Assembly: GCF_900099995.1 (NCBI RefSeq)
Contig: NZ_FNCZ01000009.1
Location: 1 to 64,000 of the forward strand
Direction: 5' to 3'
Length of the DNA: 64,000 nucleotides
DNA from: Winogradskyella thalassocola
GTDB lineage: Bacteria; Bacteroidota; Bacteroidia; Flavobacteriales; Flavobacteriaceae
The position numbers and the translations under genes were made by a program. Below the pieces are notes generated by a model that did no database searches, was not told where the DNA came from, and saw only the letters and a program-made list of their open reading frames with translations. Of this stretch, positions 26,774 to 35,719 are shown one piece after another. Each line of letters starts with the position of its first letter. Within the stretch, counting starts at the first letter, position 1.

Positions 26774-26929
26774 TCAAAAATCGTGCTTAGTATGATAATC
26801 AAACGAGACCGTTTCATCATCTTGCGCAACTTTTACTTCGCTGATATTGTTAATCTCAGAAAGTCTCTTAATAATCGTGTTTTCACAACCACCACATTTT
26901 AAGTTTTATATATGAACCGTAGTTCTCAT
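26774..26929 (-). pseudogene. Heavy-metal-associated (HMA) domain protein with premature stop
   Basis: The frame reads MRTTVHI, TAA (26906-26908), then NLKCGGCENTIIKRLSEINN.., ending at TGA 26774. The CGGC metal-binding motif and the HMA fold are intact, so one nonsense mutation at codon 8 disables an otherwise normal copper-chaperone-like gene. It lies upstream of the peroxiredoxin gene on the same strand. Confidence 0.8.
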
Positions 26930-26978
26930 ATTGCTTTTTGGTATTACTAAAATTAGTTGGAATAAGTTTCATGTAAAA

Positions 26979-27013
26979 TGATTTATATCAGTCTTTAAAT
27001 ATGACTTATATCA
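26979..27013 (+). promoter_or_regulatory. Two Crp/Fnr-type sites upstream of mlaEFD
   Basis: TGATTTATATCA (26979-26990) and TGACTTATATCA (27002-27013) are 23 bp apart, two helical turns. The proximal site is centred 57 bp before the mlaE ATG. They match the TGA-N6-TCA pattern repeated across the island. Confidence 0.6.
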
Positions 27014-27064
27014 TTTTGTAAAACTCATCATTCTAATATATTTGGTTACACTCTTAAACAAAGC

Positions 27065-27847
27065 ATGTCTGGAAATTCTAAAATTAAAAATCGATTACAT
27101 GTGTTCTTAATTGAACTAGGAGACTTATCGTTTTTTACGAGTCGTTTTTTCAAGGAAGTATTTAAGCACCCTTTTGAGTTTAAAGAGTTGTTCCGCCAGT
27201 GCTATAATATGGGCAATCGCTCCTTATTATTGGTTGGTATAACATGTTTTATTATAGGTTTAGTATTGGATTTACAGACGCGTCCTACATTAATGGAATT
27301 TGGGGCTGTGTCCTGGATGCCATCCATGGTTAGTATTTCTATAGTAAGAGAAATTGGACCTATTATTACTGCTTTGGTTTGTGCAGGCAGAATTGGCTCT
27401 GGCATAGGTGCCGAATTGGGGTCAATGCGCGTTACCGAACAAATAGACGCTATGGAAGTTTCTGGGACTAACCCGTTTAAATACCTTGTTGTAACACGTG
27501 TATTGGCAGTAACATTAATGTTACCCTTATTAGTAATCATTGGAGATGCCATTTCTCTTTTTGGTTCTTTTTTAGTTGAAAATCTTAAAGGCAACGTGTC
27601 ATTTACACTTTATTTTAATCAAGTTTTTGATTCCATTGAATTTGGAGACATCATTCCTGCGACTATTAAATCTTTCTTTTTTGGTTTAGCGATCGGAATT
27701 GTGGGATGTTACAAAGGTTATTATTGCACTAAAGGTACCGAAGGTGTTGGTAAAGCTGCTAATTCTGCCGTAGTGGTTAGTTCTTTATTGCTATTTATTA
27801 TCGATTTTATTGCTGTGTTTGTAACAGATATTTTTTACGATTTATGA
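27065..27847 (+). CDS. mlaE: MlaE-family ABC transporter permease
   Basis: 260 residues with the MlaE/permease fold: five or six membrane segments and family landmarks VREIGPIITALVCAGRIGSGIGAELGSMRVTEQIDAMEV. It forms the inner-membrane channel of the Mla system, which moves phospholipids between inner and outer membrane to keep outer-membrane asymmetry. It overlaps the ATPase gene by four bases. Two operator-like palindromes precede it. Confidence 0.92.
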   Translation: MSGNSKIKNRLHVFLIELGDLSFFTSRFFKEVFKHPFEFKELFRQCYNMGNRSLLLVGITCFIIGLVLDLQTRPTLMEFGAVSWMPSMVSISIVREIGPIITALVCAGRIGSGIGAELGSMRVTEQIDAMEVSGTNPFKYLVVTRVLAVTLMLPLLVIIGDAISLFGSFLVENLKGNVSFTLYFNQVFDSIEFGDIIPATIKSFFFGLAIGIVGCYKGYYCTKGTEGVGKAANSAVVVSSLLLFIIDFIAVFVTDIFYDL

Positions 27848-28605
27848 AAGACAACAAAAACATATCAAATCCAGAAATAGTTCTTCAAATTATGGACTTA
27901 CACAAAAGCTTTGGAGATAACCATGTGCTAAATGGCTTTAATATGAAACTTTATAAAGGTGAAAACTTAGTCATTATGGGAAAGTCTGGTTCAGGGAAAT
28001 CTGTAATGATAAAATGTTTGGTGGGTTTAATGCAAGCCGATAGTGGTTTAATTTCAGTTATGGGTAAAGATATTACGACGTTAACTCAAGAGGCTTTAGA
28101 TATTTTAAGAGCTGATATTGGATTTTTGTTTCAAGGTAGTGCGCTGTATGATTCTATGACTGTTCGTGAAAATTTAGAATTTCCTCTAAGACGTCATTCT
28201 AAAAAAAAGCACAAAGATTCAAATACCGAAGCACTTGTTTTGGAAGCTTTAACCAACGTTGGTTTAGCTCATGCTATAGATTTAATGCCTTCGGAATTAT
28301 CTGGTGGTATGAAACGTCGTGTGGCTTTAGCGAGAACTTTAATTCTTCAACCCAAAATCATTCTTTATGATGAACCTACTAGTGGATTAGATCCTATTAC
28401 TGCAAAAGAAATTATCATTCTTATGCAAGACGTTCAGAAAAAATATAACACCTCGTCACTTATTATAACGCATGATGTAGATTGTGCTCGCGTTATTTCA
28501 GATCGTATGTTGTTGCTTATTGATGGTATTGATTATGCTGTTGGTACATATACAGCTTTATCAACGTCTGAAGACCCAAAAATTAAAGCTTTTTTTAAAC
28601 ATTAA
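27844..28605 (+). CDS. mlaF: MlaF-family ABC transporter ATPase
   Basis: 253 residues with all ABC motifs: Walker A GKSGSGKSV, Q-loop GFLFQGSALYDSM, signature LSGGMKRRVALART, Walker B ILYDEPTSGLDP and the switch His in ITHD. The LSGGM signature is typical of MlaF. It drives the MlaE permease. Translationally coupled to mlaE (4-base overlap). Confidence 0.93.
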   Translation: MKDNKNISNPEIVLQIMDLHKSFGDNHVLNGFNMKLYKGENLVIMGKSGSGKSVMIKCLVGLMQADSGLISVMGKDITTLTQEALDILRADIGFLFQGSALYDSMTVRENLEFPLRRHSKKKHKDSNTEALVLEALTNVGLAHAIDLMPSELSGGMKRRVALARTLILQPKIILYDEPTSGLDPITAKEIIILMQDVQKKYNTSSLIITHDVDCARVISDRMLLLIDGIDYAVGTYTALSTSEDPKIKAFFKH

Positions 28606-28643
28606 TATGCCTTTCATTTAAAGGAAGACACAAATTATATACA

Positions 28644-29633
28644 ATGAAAAAAACAAACTCACAAAAACTACGATTGGGATCTTTTGTCCTCATAGGTACC
28701 ATCCTTTTTATAGCAGGTGTGTATTTAATTGGGCAACGTCAAGATATGTTTAAAAAGACCTTTACATTGAGTTCTTATTTTCAGAATGTCAACGGTCTTC
28801 AAAAAGGAAATAATGTACGCTATTCTGGTATTGATATTGGGACGGTTAAAAATATTTTAATGATTAATGATTCTACAATAAAAGTAGAAATGTCTATCGA
28901 GGAAAAGATTCTTTCGCACATTAAAAAAAATGCGATTGCTACTATTGGATCAGACGGATTAGTTGGGAATATGATTGTGAATATCGTTCCAGGCAAAGGA
29001 GCGTCAGAAATTATAGAAAATGAAGACATCATAGCATCTTACAGTAGAATTGGAACGGATGATATTTTAAATACTCTTAACACAAGCTCTGAAAATGCAG
29101 CTATACTGACTTCAGATTTATTGAAAATTACAAACAGAATTACAACAGGAAAAGGCACCATAGGTGTGCTTATCAATGATACCATTATGGCACAAGATTT
29201 AAAACAGTCTATTCATAATTTAAAAATAGCAAGTCGTGGTGCTTCTCATACTATTGCAGAGTTAAATAGTATTGTTTCTTCGGTAAAAACAGAAGATAAT
29301 ACCATTTTAGGAATGTTGTTGAATGATTCTATTTCAGCTGGAAAATTGAAAACAGTTGTAACTAATCTTGAGATATCAAGTGCAGAAATTGAGACGCTGT
29401 TAAATAATGCCAATGCCGTTGTAAGTGATTTTAATTCTAGTAATGGAGCTTATAATTATATGGTAAAGGATACTTCGTTGGTTAATAGCTTAAAATCTAC
29501 GCTTAAAAATATAAACGAAGGCACTGATAAATTCAATCAAAATATGGAAGCCTTAAAACACAACTTTTTAACTCGTGGTTATTTTAGAAAATTAGAACGA
29601 CAAGAGAAAAAAGAAGTTAAAACGAAAGAATGA
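28644..29633 (+). CDS. mlaD: MlaD/MCE-family lipid-binding protein
   Basis: 329 residues. An N-terminal membrane anchor (residues 10-28) is followed by the MCE domain (about 38-115, with FQNVNGLQKGNNVRYSGIDIGTV), then a long helical periplasmic tail with repeated GKGTIGVLINDT and NTILGMLLNDS motifs. MCE proteins form rings that shuttle lipids. It completes the mlaEFD unit; no mlaA, B or C gene is adjacent. Confidence 0.92.
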   Translation: MKKTNSQKLRLGSFVLIGTILFIAGVYLIGQRQDMFKKTFTLSSYFQNVNGLQKGNNVRYSGIDIGTVKNILMINDSTIKVEMSIEEKILSHIKKNAIATIGSDGLVGNMIVNIVPGKGASEIIENEDIIASYSRIGTDDILNTLNTSSENAAILTSDLLKITNRITTGKGTIGVLINDTIMAQDLKQSIHNLKIASRGASHTIAELNSIVSSVKTEDNTILGMLLNDSISAGKLKTVVTNLEISSAEIETLLNNANAVVSDFNSSNGAYNYMVKDTSLVNSLKSTLKNINEGTDKFNQNMEALKHNFLTRGYFRKLERQEKKEVKTKE

Positions 29634-29710
29634 TTGTATGTTATAATAGCTATAATTGTTTTGGCTTCCCAATACCGTTTTTAGTAGAGCGTAATTCTAT
29701 AACGTATAAA

Positions 29711-30595
29711 TTAAAAGACTAACGGATTAGACTCGTATTTTTTTAAAACCGATAGCAAATCTGTTAAAGGAATTTCTATGGAGTACGTACCAGTATAGGA
29801 TGGGCATATGACACAATCATCAAAATAAAATTCTATATATGTATCATTGAGTACAAAGTTATTTTTACTCGTAAAAAAATCATCCGAAGAAACTTCCCAA
29901 CAGTCGTAATACATGTCTCCTTTACCAATTTGACTGTTTATACTTTCATTTATAATACTTACTAATTCTTCTTCTGACCCTTGACTAAAAAAGTCTTCAT
30001 AAGTCATAAAAGTTCCTCTGTTTAAGTCAAAATTAAAACAATCAAACGAAAAGCTAGGATGCATTGCTCCGTTATAAAAATTCTCTTTGTAAAACAATAC
30101 GCTTACAAGTTGGTCATTTACATTATAAATTTTGTAATCTATAAAGCGTTCTTCTCTAATTTTTTTTGCTGTAATACTATCGCATAATAATTTATTCTCT
30201 AAGATATCCGATTCTGTTTGGGTGATATTAATGTAATAATCATTAATAAATTCATTGAAATTACTGTTCGTGGGTTTATAAGATTCGTTGAGCAATGGGT
30301 ATTTAAAATTGATGGTGTAATCTTTTTTATCGACGAGATATTTTTTATCAATAATCAATTCTACTAGCTCTTCACTTTCGTCTTTTTTTGCAATGAATTG
30401 TTTTTGCTTTAATTCAATAGTAATAGATTTATTTAAGGATTCAATATCTAAGTCCTTTATTTTTATAGTATCCTTCACTATTGGATTTGTATCTTCTTTA
30501 AGATTATGATCAATGTTGCTTTCTTCTCGCTTTTCATTTTTACAAGTTAAAAAGATTAGAAATAATAATACTATATATAAATATTTCACATTCAT
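29711..30595 (-). CDS. DUF3298 (RsiV-like) lipoprotein
   Basis: 294 residues. A lipoprotein signal (LIFLTCKNEK; lipobox Cys near 18) is followed by a linker and a domain matching the DUF3298/RsiV C-terminal region (NRGTFMTYEDFF.. and YIEFYFDDCVICPSYTGTYSIEIPLTDL). RsiV relatives bind lysozyme and sense envelope damage; whether this one does is unknown. Monocistronic, convergent with mlaD. Confidence 0.75.
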   Translation of the reverse strand: MNVKYLYIVLLFLIFLTCKNEKREESNIDHNLKEDTNPIVKDTIKIKDLDIESLNKSITIELKQKQFIAKKDESEELVELIIDKKYLVDKKDYTINFKYPLLNESYKPTNSNFNEFINDYYINITQTESDILENKLLCDSITAKKIREERFIDYKIYNVNDQLVSVLFYKENFYNGAMHPSFSFDCFNFDLNRGTFMTYEDFFSQGSEEELVSIINESINSQIGKGDMYYDCWEVSSDDFFTSKNNFVLNDTYIEFYFDDCVICPSYTGTYSIEIPLTDLLSVLKKYESNPLVF

Positions 30596-30806
30596 GGTTT
30601 TACAAATTGGTTGCGTTTTAATTTACCTGTAATCTCATCTGTTTTTATTTAGAAACCAACAGAGAAATTTATCTGGATTTATGTGTTGAAGCTAATTTAT
30701 TCAGAATGTTTGCTTTAGACTATGATATTGGTCAGTTCTACTAAAATCAAATGAGTTGATCTCTTTCTTTGTTTAAAGATCAATTGTAATTTTAATAAAA
30801 CAGCAA

Positions 30807-31743
30807 TTAATTCACTTTGTCGCGAAGCAGTCGTAAAGCTTTTAAAACCAATACAATGGTTGAGCCTTCATGAAAAGCAACAGCTACACCTATATTTGTT
30901 AACCCTAAAATGGTTACAGGAACCAGCAGCATTACAACACCTAGACTTATGAAAATGTTCTGTTTTATAATACGTTTAGACGCTCTACTCAAACCAATAA
31001 CAAAAGGTAAATTTTCAATTTTATCTGACATTAATGCGACATCGGCTGTTTCTAAAGCAACATCACTTCCTGCGGCTCCCATGGCAATACTAACGGTGCT
31101 CAATGCCATTGCAGGAGCGTCATTAGCACCATCTCCAACCATGGCTATTTTTTTTGTCGCGCTTGATTAATTGTTTTATAGCTGAAATTTTATCTTCTGG
31201 TAGTAAGTTCCCTTTGGCTTCCATGAGTCCAATTTGTTTAGCAATGGCATCTCCAACATTTTGATGATCACCTGTGAGCATAATCATGTATTTAATGCCA
31301 ATTTCTTTTAAGCGTAATAGAGTAGAAATAGCCGTTTTTCGAGGTAAATCCATACCACTAATTAGTCCAACGATTTCATTATTAAAAGCCGCTAGCATTA
31401 CGGCATGTCCATTTTGTAAAAGCTGATCCATTTTAGAGTGGATAGAATCATTCACTTTTATGTCTGAGTCTTCCATCAGTTTTACATTTCCGATGAATGC
31501 TTTTTTGCTCTCATAATTTGCTTGAATACCTTTTCCTTGTATGGCGTTAACATTTGAGGCTTTATTATCGAAATCAATAGTGTATTTTAGCTTTAAATCA
31601 TTTGCTATGGCTTTTGCTAGAAGATGATCGCTTAAACTTTCGACTTCAAACACCAACTTAGCCAAGGTCTTTTCATCGATATTATTTAACGGAATTAGAT
31701 TTGTAAGTTTAGGTTTTCCTACTGTAGATGTACCGGTTTTATC
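30807..31743 (-). pseudogene. Zn/Cd P-type ATPase, 5' deleted and frameshifted
   Basis: The remnant begins at the phosphorylation motif DKTGTS and continues through MLTGDHQNVG and MVGDGANDAPAM to the C-terminal HEGSTIVLVLKALRLL typical of Zn2+/Cd2+ exporters. Everything upstream of DKTG (all the first membrane helices and the metal-binding domain) is missing. In addition a run of eight A (31148-31155 on the minus strand) shifts the frame just before MVGDGAND; seven A would restore it. Adjacent to a broken DUF302 gene. Confidence 0.9.
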
Positions 31744-31755
31744 ATATCATTAAAA

Positions 31756-32143
31756 CTACTTTTCATTTTCTAATTTATTTATAACGTTTTGAAGTTTAGT
31801 ACTAACCTCTTGTGCTACGGTTTTTAGTGCCGAATTTCCCACTGCCTGCATGGACACCATAGGGTTGATGGCAGAAACTTCGATTTTGTTTTGGAAATGC
31901 TCTTGTAAAATAACATTACAAGGCAACATGGTACCGATTTTATCTTCTGCTTGTAAAGCTTTATTTAAAAGCAAATGGTGGATCACAAGCCCCTAAAATT
32001 TTATGTTTTCTAAAATTTTTATTGAGTTTTTCTTTTAAGGTGATTTGTATATCAATTTCTGTAAGTACACCAACCCTTTCCTCTTTTAATAAGGCACTTA
32101 CCATAGTTTCTGTAGTTTCAAATTTTCCTTTTACGGTTTTCAT
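31756..32143 (-). pseudogene. DUF302 protein, frameshifted
   Basis: MKTVKGKFETTETMVSALLK..VLTEIDIQITLKEKLNKNF..KILGACDPPFAF is the standard DUF302 N-terminal half. The second half, KALQAEDKIGTMLPCNV..VSAINPMVSMQ, continues in another frame. One extra A in the run around 31964-31966 breaks it. DUF302 genes often accompany metal-transport ATPases, and here the ATPase next door is also broken. It lies 12 bp before the ATPase remnant. Confidence 0.88.
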
Positions 32144-32160
32144 AAAGTATTAATTCATAA

Positions 32161-32574
32161 TTATGGTATTTTTAATTCTAGATCCAGTTTTGCCAACAAT
32201 GTTAATTCAGACTTGTTAATTCCAGAGAATGCATAAGCAATCGCCGAGGCAGTTTTTAGGATTAAGCGTCTAATGTCTTGAGTAAATAAATGACTTTGAC
32301 TCTTCTTGTAATTAATAAAATCTTTAAAACACGCTTTTTCGTTGAGTTCTTCATCTTCGTTTAGCCAATCAAAAACAATTTCTATTTGGTAAGCTGCATC
32401 TGTACCAAAGGTATCTTCTAGATCATCTACATCTAACCATTGTTTTTTCACCAATATTTTTAGTTTATCAAACTCAATAGGTCTTACGTTACCATCTGCT
32501 GCTGCAATAGCATAAAAAAGTTTACCTAGATTTTGATAAAACGGTATGGTCATTTTCTTTTTAGTATTCATCAC
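32161..32574 (-). CDS. TerB-like (tellurite resistance) domain protein
   Basis: 137 residues, all-helical. The motif LGKLFYAIAAADGNVRPIEFDKLK is the TerB/DjlA-type acidic helix-loop with Asp/Asn that can bind metal, followed by further helices of the same fold. The proposed role in stress or metal response is general for the family. It is the first gene of the unit that once included DUF302 and the P-type ATPase (17-base gap), and it has a TGA-N6-TCA site 57-60 bp upstream. Confidence 0.7.
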   Translation of the reverse strand: MMNTKKKMTIPFYQNLGKLFYAIAAADGNVRPIEFDKLKILVKKQWLDVDDLEDTFGTDAAYQIEIVFDWLNEDEELNEKACFKDFINYKKSQSHLFTQDIRRLILKTASAIAYAFSGINKSELTLLAKLDLELKIP

Positions 32575-32625
32575 TTTGATTTTAATTTATACAGTAAAAT
32601 TAAATTTCTAATTTTACCTAAAGAA

Positions 32626-32637
32626 TGATATAAATCA
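32626..32637 (-). promoter_or_regulatory. Crp/Fnr-type site upstream of the TerB-like gene
   Basis: TGATATAAATCA on the plus strand (TGATTTATATCA on the minus strand, identical to the distal mlaE site). Centred about 57-60 bp before the gene start. Confidence 0.6.
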
Positions 32638-33330
32638 GCTAGAAATGATTCTAAACTTACAAACTCGATTCTAATATTTGAAAAGGATTATTTATCTTTA
32701 TTTTTTAATCCAACTTTATTATGATTCGATAAGACCAATAAATTTTTAATATTCTCTTAGATTCTATATCTGAGGGTGTTATTGTTGTTGTTGTTGTTGA
32801 AAATTAAAACATTTTTGAAATCAATAAATCTGAAAAAAAATGTTTGGCTACTATTAAAACGAATGATCAAGTAAGCCACTAAATACTCTAATCCCTCAAA
32901 GTTATCACGCCAATATACCTTATAAAGCAACCGCAGCAGCCATGAAGATGTAAAATGATTGGTATTTTTAAAGCTAAATTAAAAGATGTATTTGATAGAA
33001 GTAACCTCTGAAGTCACTCAGTTATTGACCGATGATATTATTGGTGTTAAAGACCACTTATTGTAAATGGTATATAGTTCCGTGCAAATAAAACCTGCTT
33101 CAACTATCTTAAGGTTTGCAAAAAAAAAAAAAAAATCAAAACCAGATAATTCTATTAAAATTTCTCTTAGCAATCTGCAAATGTTGCTGGCTTTGTTACA
33201 TAAACATTGATAAGAATCATGTCTGATTAAAAAAAAATGGAACTCACAGAAATACAAGCTTGAAACATAAAGGTATTATACCTTCAAAAATCACAAGATA
33301 TCCATTAATCATTTATACATTATTTTAATA
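32638..33330. other. Long gene-free stretch with simple repeats
   Basis: No supportable gene. It contains six TTG units (32782-32799) and a 16-base A run (33120-33135). Frames between 32940 and 33290 are riddled with stops and look at most like an unrecognisable decayed gene. Confidence 0.45.
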
Positions 33331-33342
33331 TGACGAATATCA
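33331..33342 (+). promoter_or_regulatory. Crp/Fnr-type site upstream of the USP gene
   Basis: TGACGAATATCA, centred 60 bp before the ATG at 33397. Confidence 0.6.
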
Positions 33343-33396
33343 TTTTAGAAAAGTCAGTAACGTTTTAGATTTGTTTATAATAAGACATTTACAACG

Positions 33397-34236
33397 ATGA
33401 ATATTTTATTACCAACAGACTTTTCTGAAAACGCATGGAACGCCATTTCTTATGCCTTTGATTTTTTTGAATCCACGGAATGTAATTTTTATATTCTTCA
33501 TGTCAACAGAATTGAAGGGATGGCTGCTGTTGTAGAAAATTACGTACCAATTACAGAAGTTATTGAAGAGAATTACACAAACCCCTCAAGAAATAATTTA
33601 AAACGACTTCTAAAGGAAATTAACGAGAATAAAAGACCAAACAAAAACCACCGTTTTTACACACTTACAGAAAATTATTTCTTTTTAGAATCCATAAGAA
33701 AACATGTTGAAGAAAAAAAAATAGACATAATCATTATGGGTACAAAGGGTGTATCAGGACTTAGGGAATACATTGTAGGGAGTAATACTGGTGATGTAAT
33801 TAATAAAGTAAAATGCACAACCTTGGTGGTACCAGAATATGCAAGGTATAATGAGTTGAAGGAAATTACATTTCCATCAGATTACAACTTTTCGTATGAT
33901 ATAAATATACTACAACCCTTAACTGATATTTTAAGAAACACAAAAGGCAATCTAAGAATTATTCATATTAAAAACAAAGATGCATCATTAACCCCAAAAC
34001 AACTTGATAATAAGAAGTTACTCAATGATTATTTTAAAGAGTTTAATCCAAGTTTCCATTTTCTAACCAATAAAAAAGTTGAAGATGCCATACAATGCTT
34101 TGTAGAAAGTAGATCTGTAGATATGATTGTGATGGTTACTCATAATCTAAATTATTTTCAAAATATTCTATTTAACACTAAGGCTGAAAAAATAACATAT
34201 CACACAGATATACCATTTTTGGTATTGCACGAATAG
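33397..34236 (+). CDS. Universal stress protein, tandem UspA domains
   Basis: 279 residues made of two UspA folds. The first opens MNILLPTDFSENAWNAISYA and ends with the ATP-binding G-x2-G-x9-G motif (GTKGVSGLREYIVGSN). The second (from about 165, EITFPSDYNFSYDI) lacks a clear ATP loop. Tandem UspA proteins are cytoplasmic and rise under starvation, low oxygen or metal stress. One of three intact and one broken homologues in this window, each with a matching operator. Confidence 0.92.
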   Translation: MNILLPTDFSENAWNAISYAFDFFESTECNFYILHVNRIEGMAAVVENYVPITEVIEENYTNPSRNNLKRLLKEINENKRPNKNHRFYTLTENYFFLESIRKHVEEKKIDIIIMGTKGVSGLREYIVGSNTGDVINKVKCTTLVVPEYARYNELKEITFPSDYNFSYDINILQPLTDILRNTKGNLRIIHIKNKDASLTPKQLDNKKLLNDYFKEFNPSFHFLTNKKVEDAIQCFVESRSVDMIVMVTHNLNYFQNILFNTKAEKITYHTDIPFLVLHE

Positions 34237-34248
34237 ATCACTTTGATT

Positions 34249-34635
34249 ATGAACAGTTCAATATTCTTAGCAAAATTTTGTGTATAGTATCTTATCATTT
34301 TCTTTTTAATATTAAATCTCAACACTATACGGATTAAACAGATTTTTAATAACTTAAAGGATGAAAAATTTCTGATTATTTTTTCATTTGTGGCTATTAT
34401 CATTGGATTGCTGAATACCCTATTCCACAATATTTGGGAACTAAACTACAAAATCATTATTACGCTGATAGGTTGGGTATCATCACTTTTGGAATTAGCT
34501 TTATTTATGTTTCCCAAGCAAACCTTTATGTGGTTAGAAATAATCAATATTAATATGGTTAAGGTTACTTACACATTACTGTTTTTAGTTGGGCTTTTTT
34601 TATTTAACCAAGCTTATGGAAACGTTCCTACATAA
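34249..34635 (+). pseudogene. Small membrane protein with in-frame amber stop
   Basis: The frame from ATG 34249 encodes MNSSIFLAKFCV, TAG (34285-34287), then YLIIFLLILNLNTIRIKQIF.. with four membrane helices to NQAYGNVPT at 34635, all in one frame of 128 sense codons. A single point mutation at codon 13 seems to have killed an intact gene. No family recognised. Confidence 0.65.
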
Positions 34636-34682
34636 TAATCTCAGAATGAAAACTGATTTTTTATTTAATAAAACCAAAAAAC

Positions 34683-34694
34683 TGATATATATCA
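34683..34694 (+). promoter_or_regulatory. Crp/Fnr-type site before a non-coding region
   Basis: TGATATATATCA, a perfect palindrome. The next ATG at the usual distance (34741) opens only three codons, so a transcript from here would be non-coding or belong to a lost gene. Confidence 0.5.
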
Positions 34695-35094
34695 TTTCTA
34701 AATCTCTAAAGCTAATGTATCTTTATATTCCAAAAAAAAAATGTTCATTTAAACCGTTAAAAAACTTTAAAATATAGATTTAGAGAAGGCAAGTCTTTAT
34801 AGACCATATCTAAAGTTTAAAACTATTATTTGGTGTTATTGAACTTAGGAATAGCAAGAATGAAGTTATTTCAAAAATGAAATCTTGCAGATAATAGCAT
34901 TAAGCTCTAGTCTAGAAACAGGAAATTTAAGCTTCCTTTTTTCTTAACAAAATACAGGTTTTATCGTTGAAAAATGTGAAGCCTGTTATGGATAGTTTTA
35001 AGTTATTGTTTGGCTTATGGTTCCGGTCTTTTTTAGCAATAAAAAATTCTATCGGAAGTGCTATGAGAGAATCAATAATATTAAGCTTATCCAG

Positions 35095-35125
35095 AAAGCA
35101 GGAAACTTCGGTTTCCTGCTTTTAT
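35095..35125 (+). terminator. Strong UUCG-loop terminator
   Basis: AAAGCAGGAAAC-ttcg-GTTTCCTGCTTT is a perfect 12-bp stem closed by a UUCG tetraloop and followed by further T. Confidence 0.85.
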
Positions 35126-35275
35126 AACGTACACGTTTTTTCATTGTAAAATGAAAATCTACGTTATAAAATGTTTGAAGCTATTTTTTAACTAAAAAGC
35201 ATAGTAAAATCATAACAGATTGACGTATAGCGATAATAAAGGTTAATGAATAAAATTGAATGTTTCGGTTGAAAG

Positions 35276-35300
35276 GGGAAGTTTAAGCTTCCCGTTTTTT
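35276..35300 (+). terminator. Terminator hairpin
   Basis: GGGAAG-tttaag-CTTCCC followed by G and six T. It resembles the weaker AGGAA/TTCCT hairpin at 34920-34942. Confidence 0.7.
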
Positions 35301-35404
35301 GGTTCCGTAAAGTTTATACATAAAAAATGCAACCATAAGAAAACGTCTTCAAAATGAGAGTTATCATTATAGCTTTATGTCCATAACCCATTAAGATATT
35401 AGAC

Positions 35405-35700
35405 ATGAAAATAAATATTCAATTTATAATATACGTTAACAAGCGAAAGCCTTGAAGCAACACCATTAAAAAATTAATGAAATAGAACAAAAAAAACGAC
35501 GTGCTAATTAACACAGAAGTCTTCTTTAAAAAAGAAAATGACTCAAAAAGAAATACTAGAATTTGTAAAATTGAATTGAGTCTTTCTGGTCCAAAACTAT
35601 TTGCGTCTTCTAATAAAAAAATCATGAAATGGCTGTTAGAGGTGCCATTGATGATTTAGAAAAACAACTCAACAAAAGAAAAGGAATTTTAAAACCTTAA
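35405..35700 (+). pseudogene. Ribosome hibernation factor (HPF/RaiA) remnant
   Basis: The frame from 35405 reads MKINIQFIIYVNKRKP, TGA, a short piece, TAG, then NDVLINTEVFFKKENDSK.. KIELSLSGPKLFASSNKK, a normal HPF core. Near 35620 the frame shifts, and EMAVRGAIDDLEKQLNKRKG ILKP completes the family C-terminus at 35700. Two stops and one frameshift leave it non-functional. It lies 20 bp before the ribonucleotide reductase gene. Confidence 0.85.
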
Positions 35701-35719
35701 CTGTAACTCTAAAAATGTC

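Larger units (their letters stand above)
34730..35300 (+). ncRNA. Candidate small-RNA cluster ending in terminator hairpins
   Basis: About 570 bases with no coding frame but three T-tailed hairpins of similar sequence, near 34920-34942, 35095-35125 and 35276-35300, each about 175 bases apart and preceded by AT-rich sequence with shared words such as TTAAGCTTCC. The stretch begins downstream of a Crp/Fnr-type site. Repeated promoter-less units with terminators suggest processed or tandem small RNAs. Remains of duplicated gene ends are the alternative. Confidence 0.3.

Noticed and set aside
32782..32799. Six TTG repeats as a microsatellite phase-variation switch
   Set aside because: No coding frame crosses it and no gene start is near, so a switch has no target.
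33018..33257. 79-codon minus-strand frame
   Set aside because: Driven by the A16 run (FFFFF) and low-complexity sequence, no start signal.
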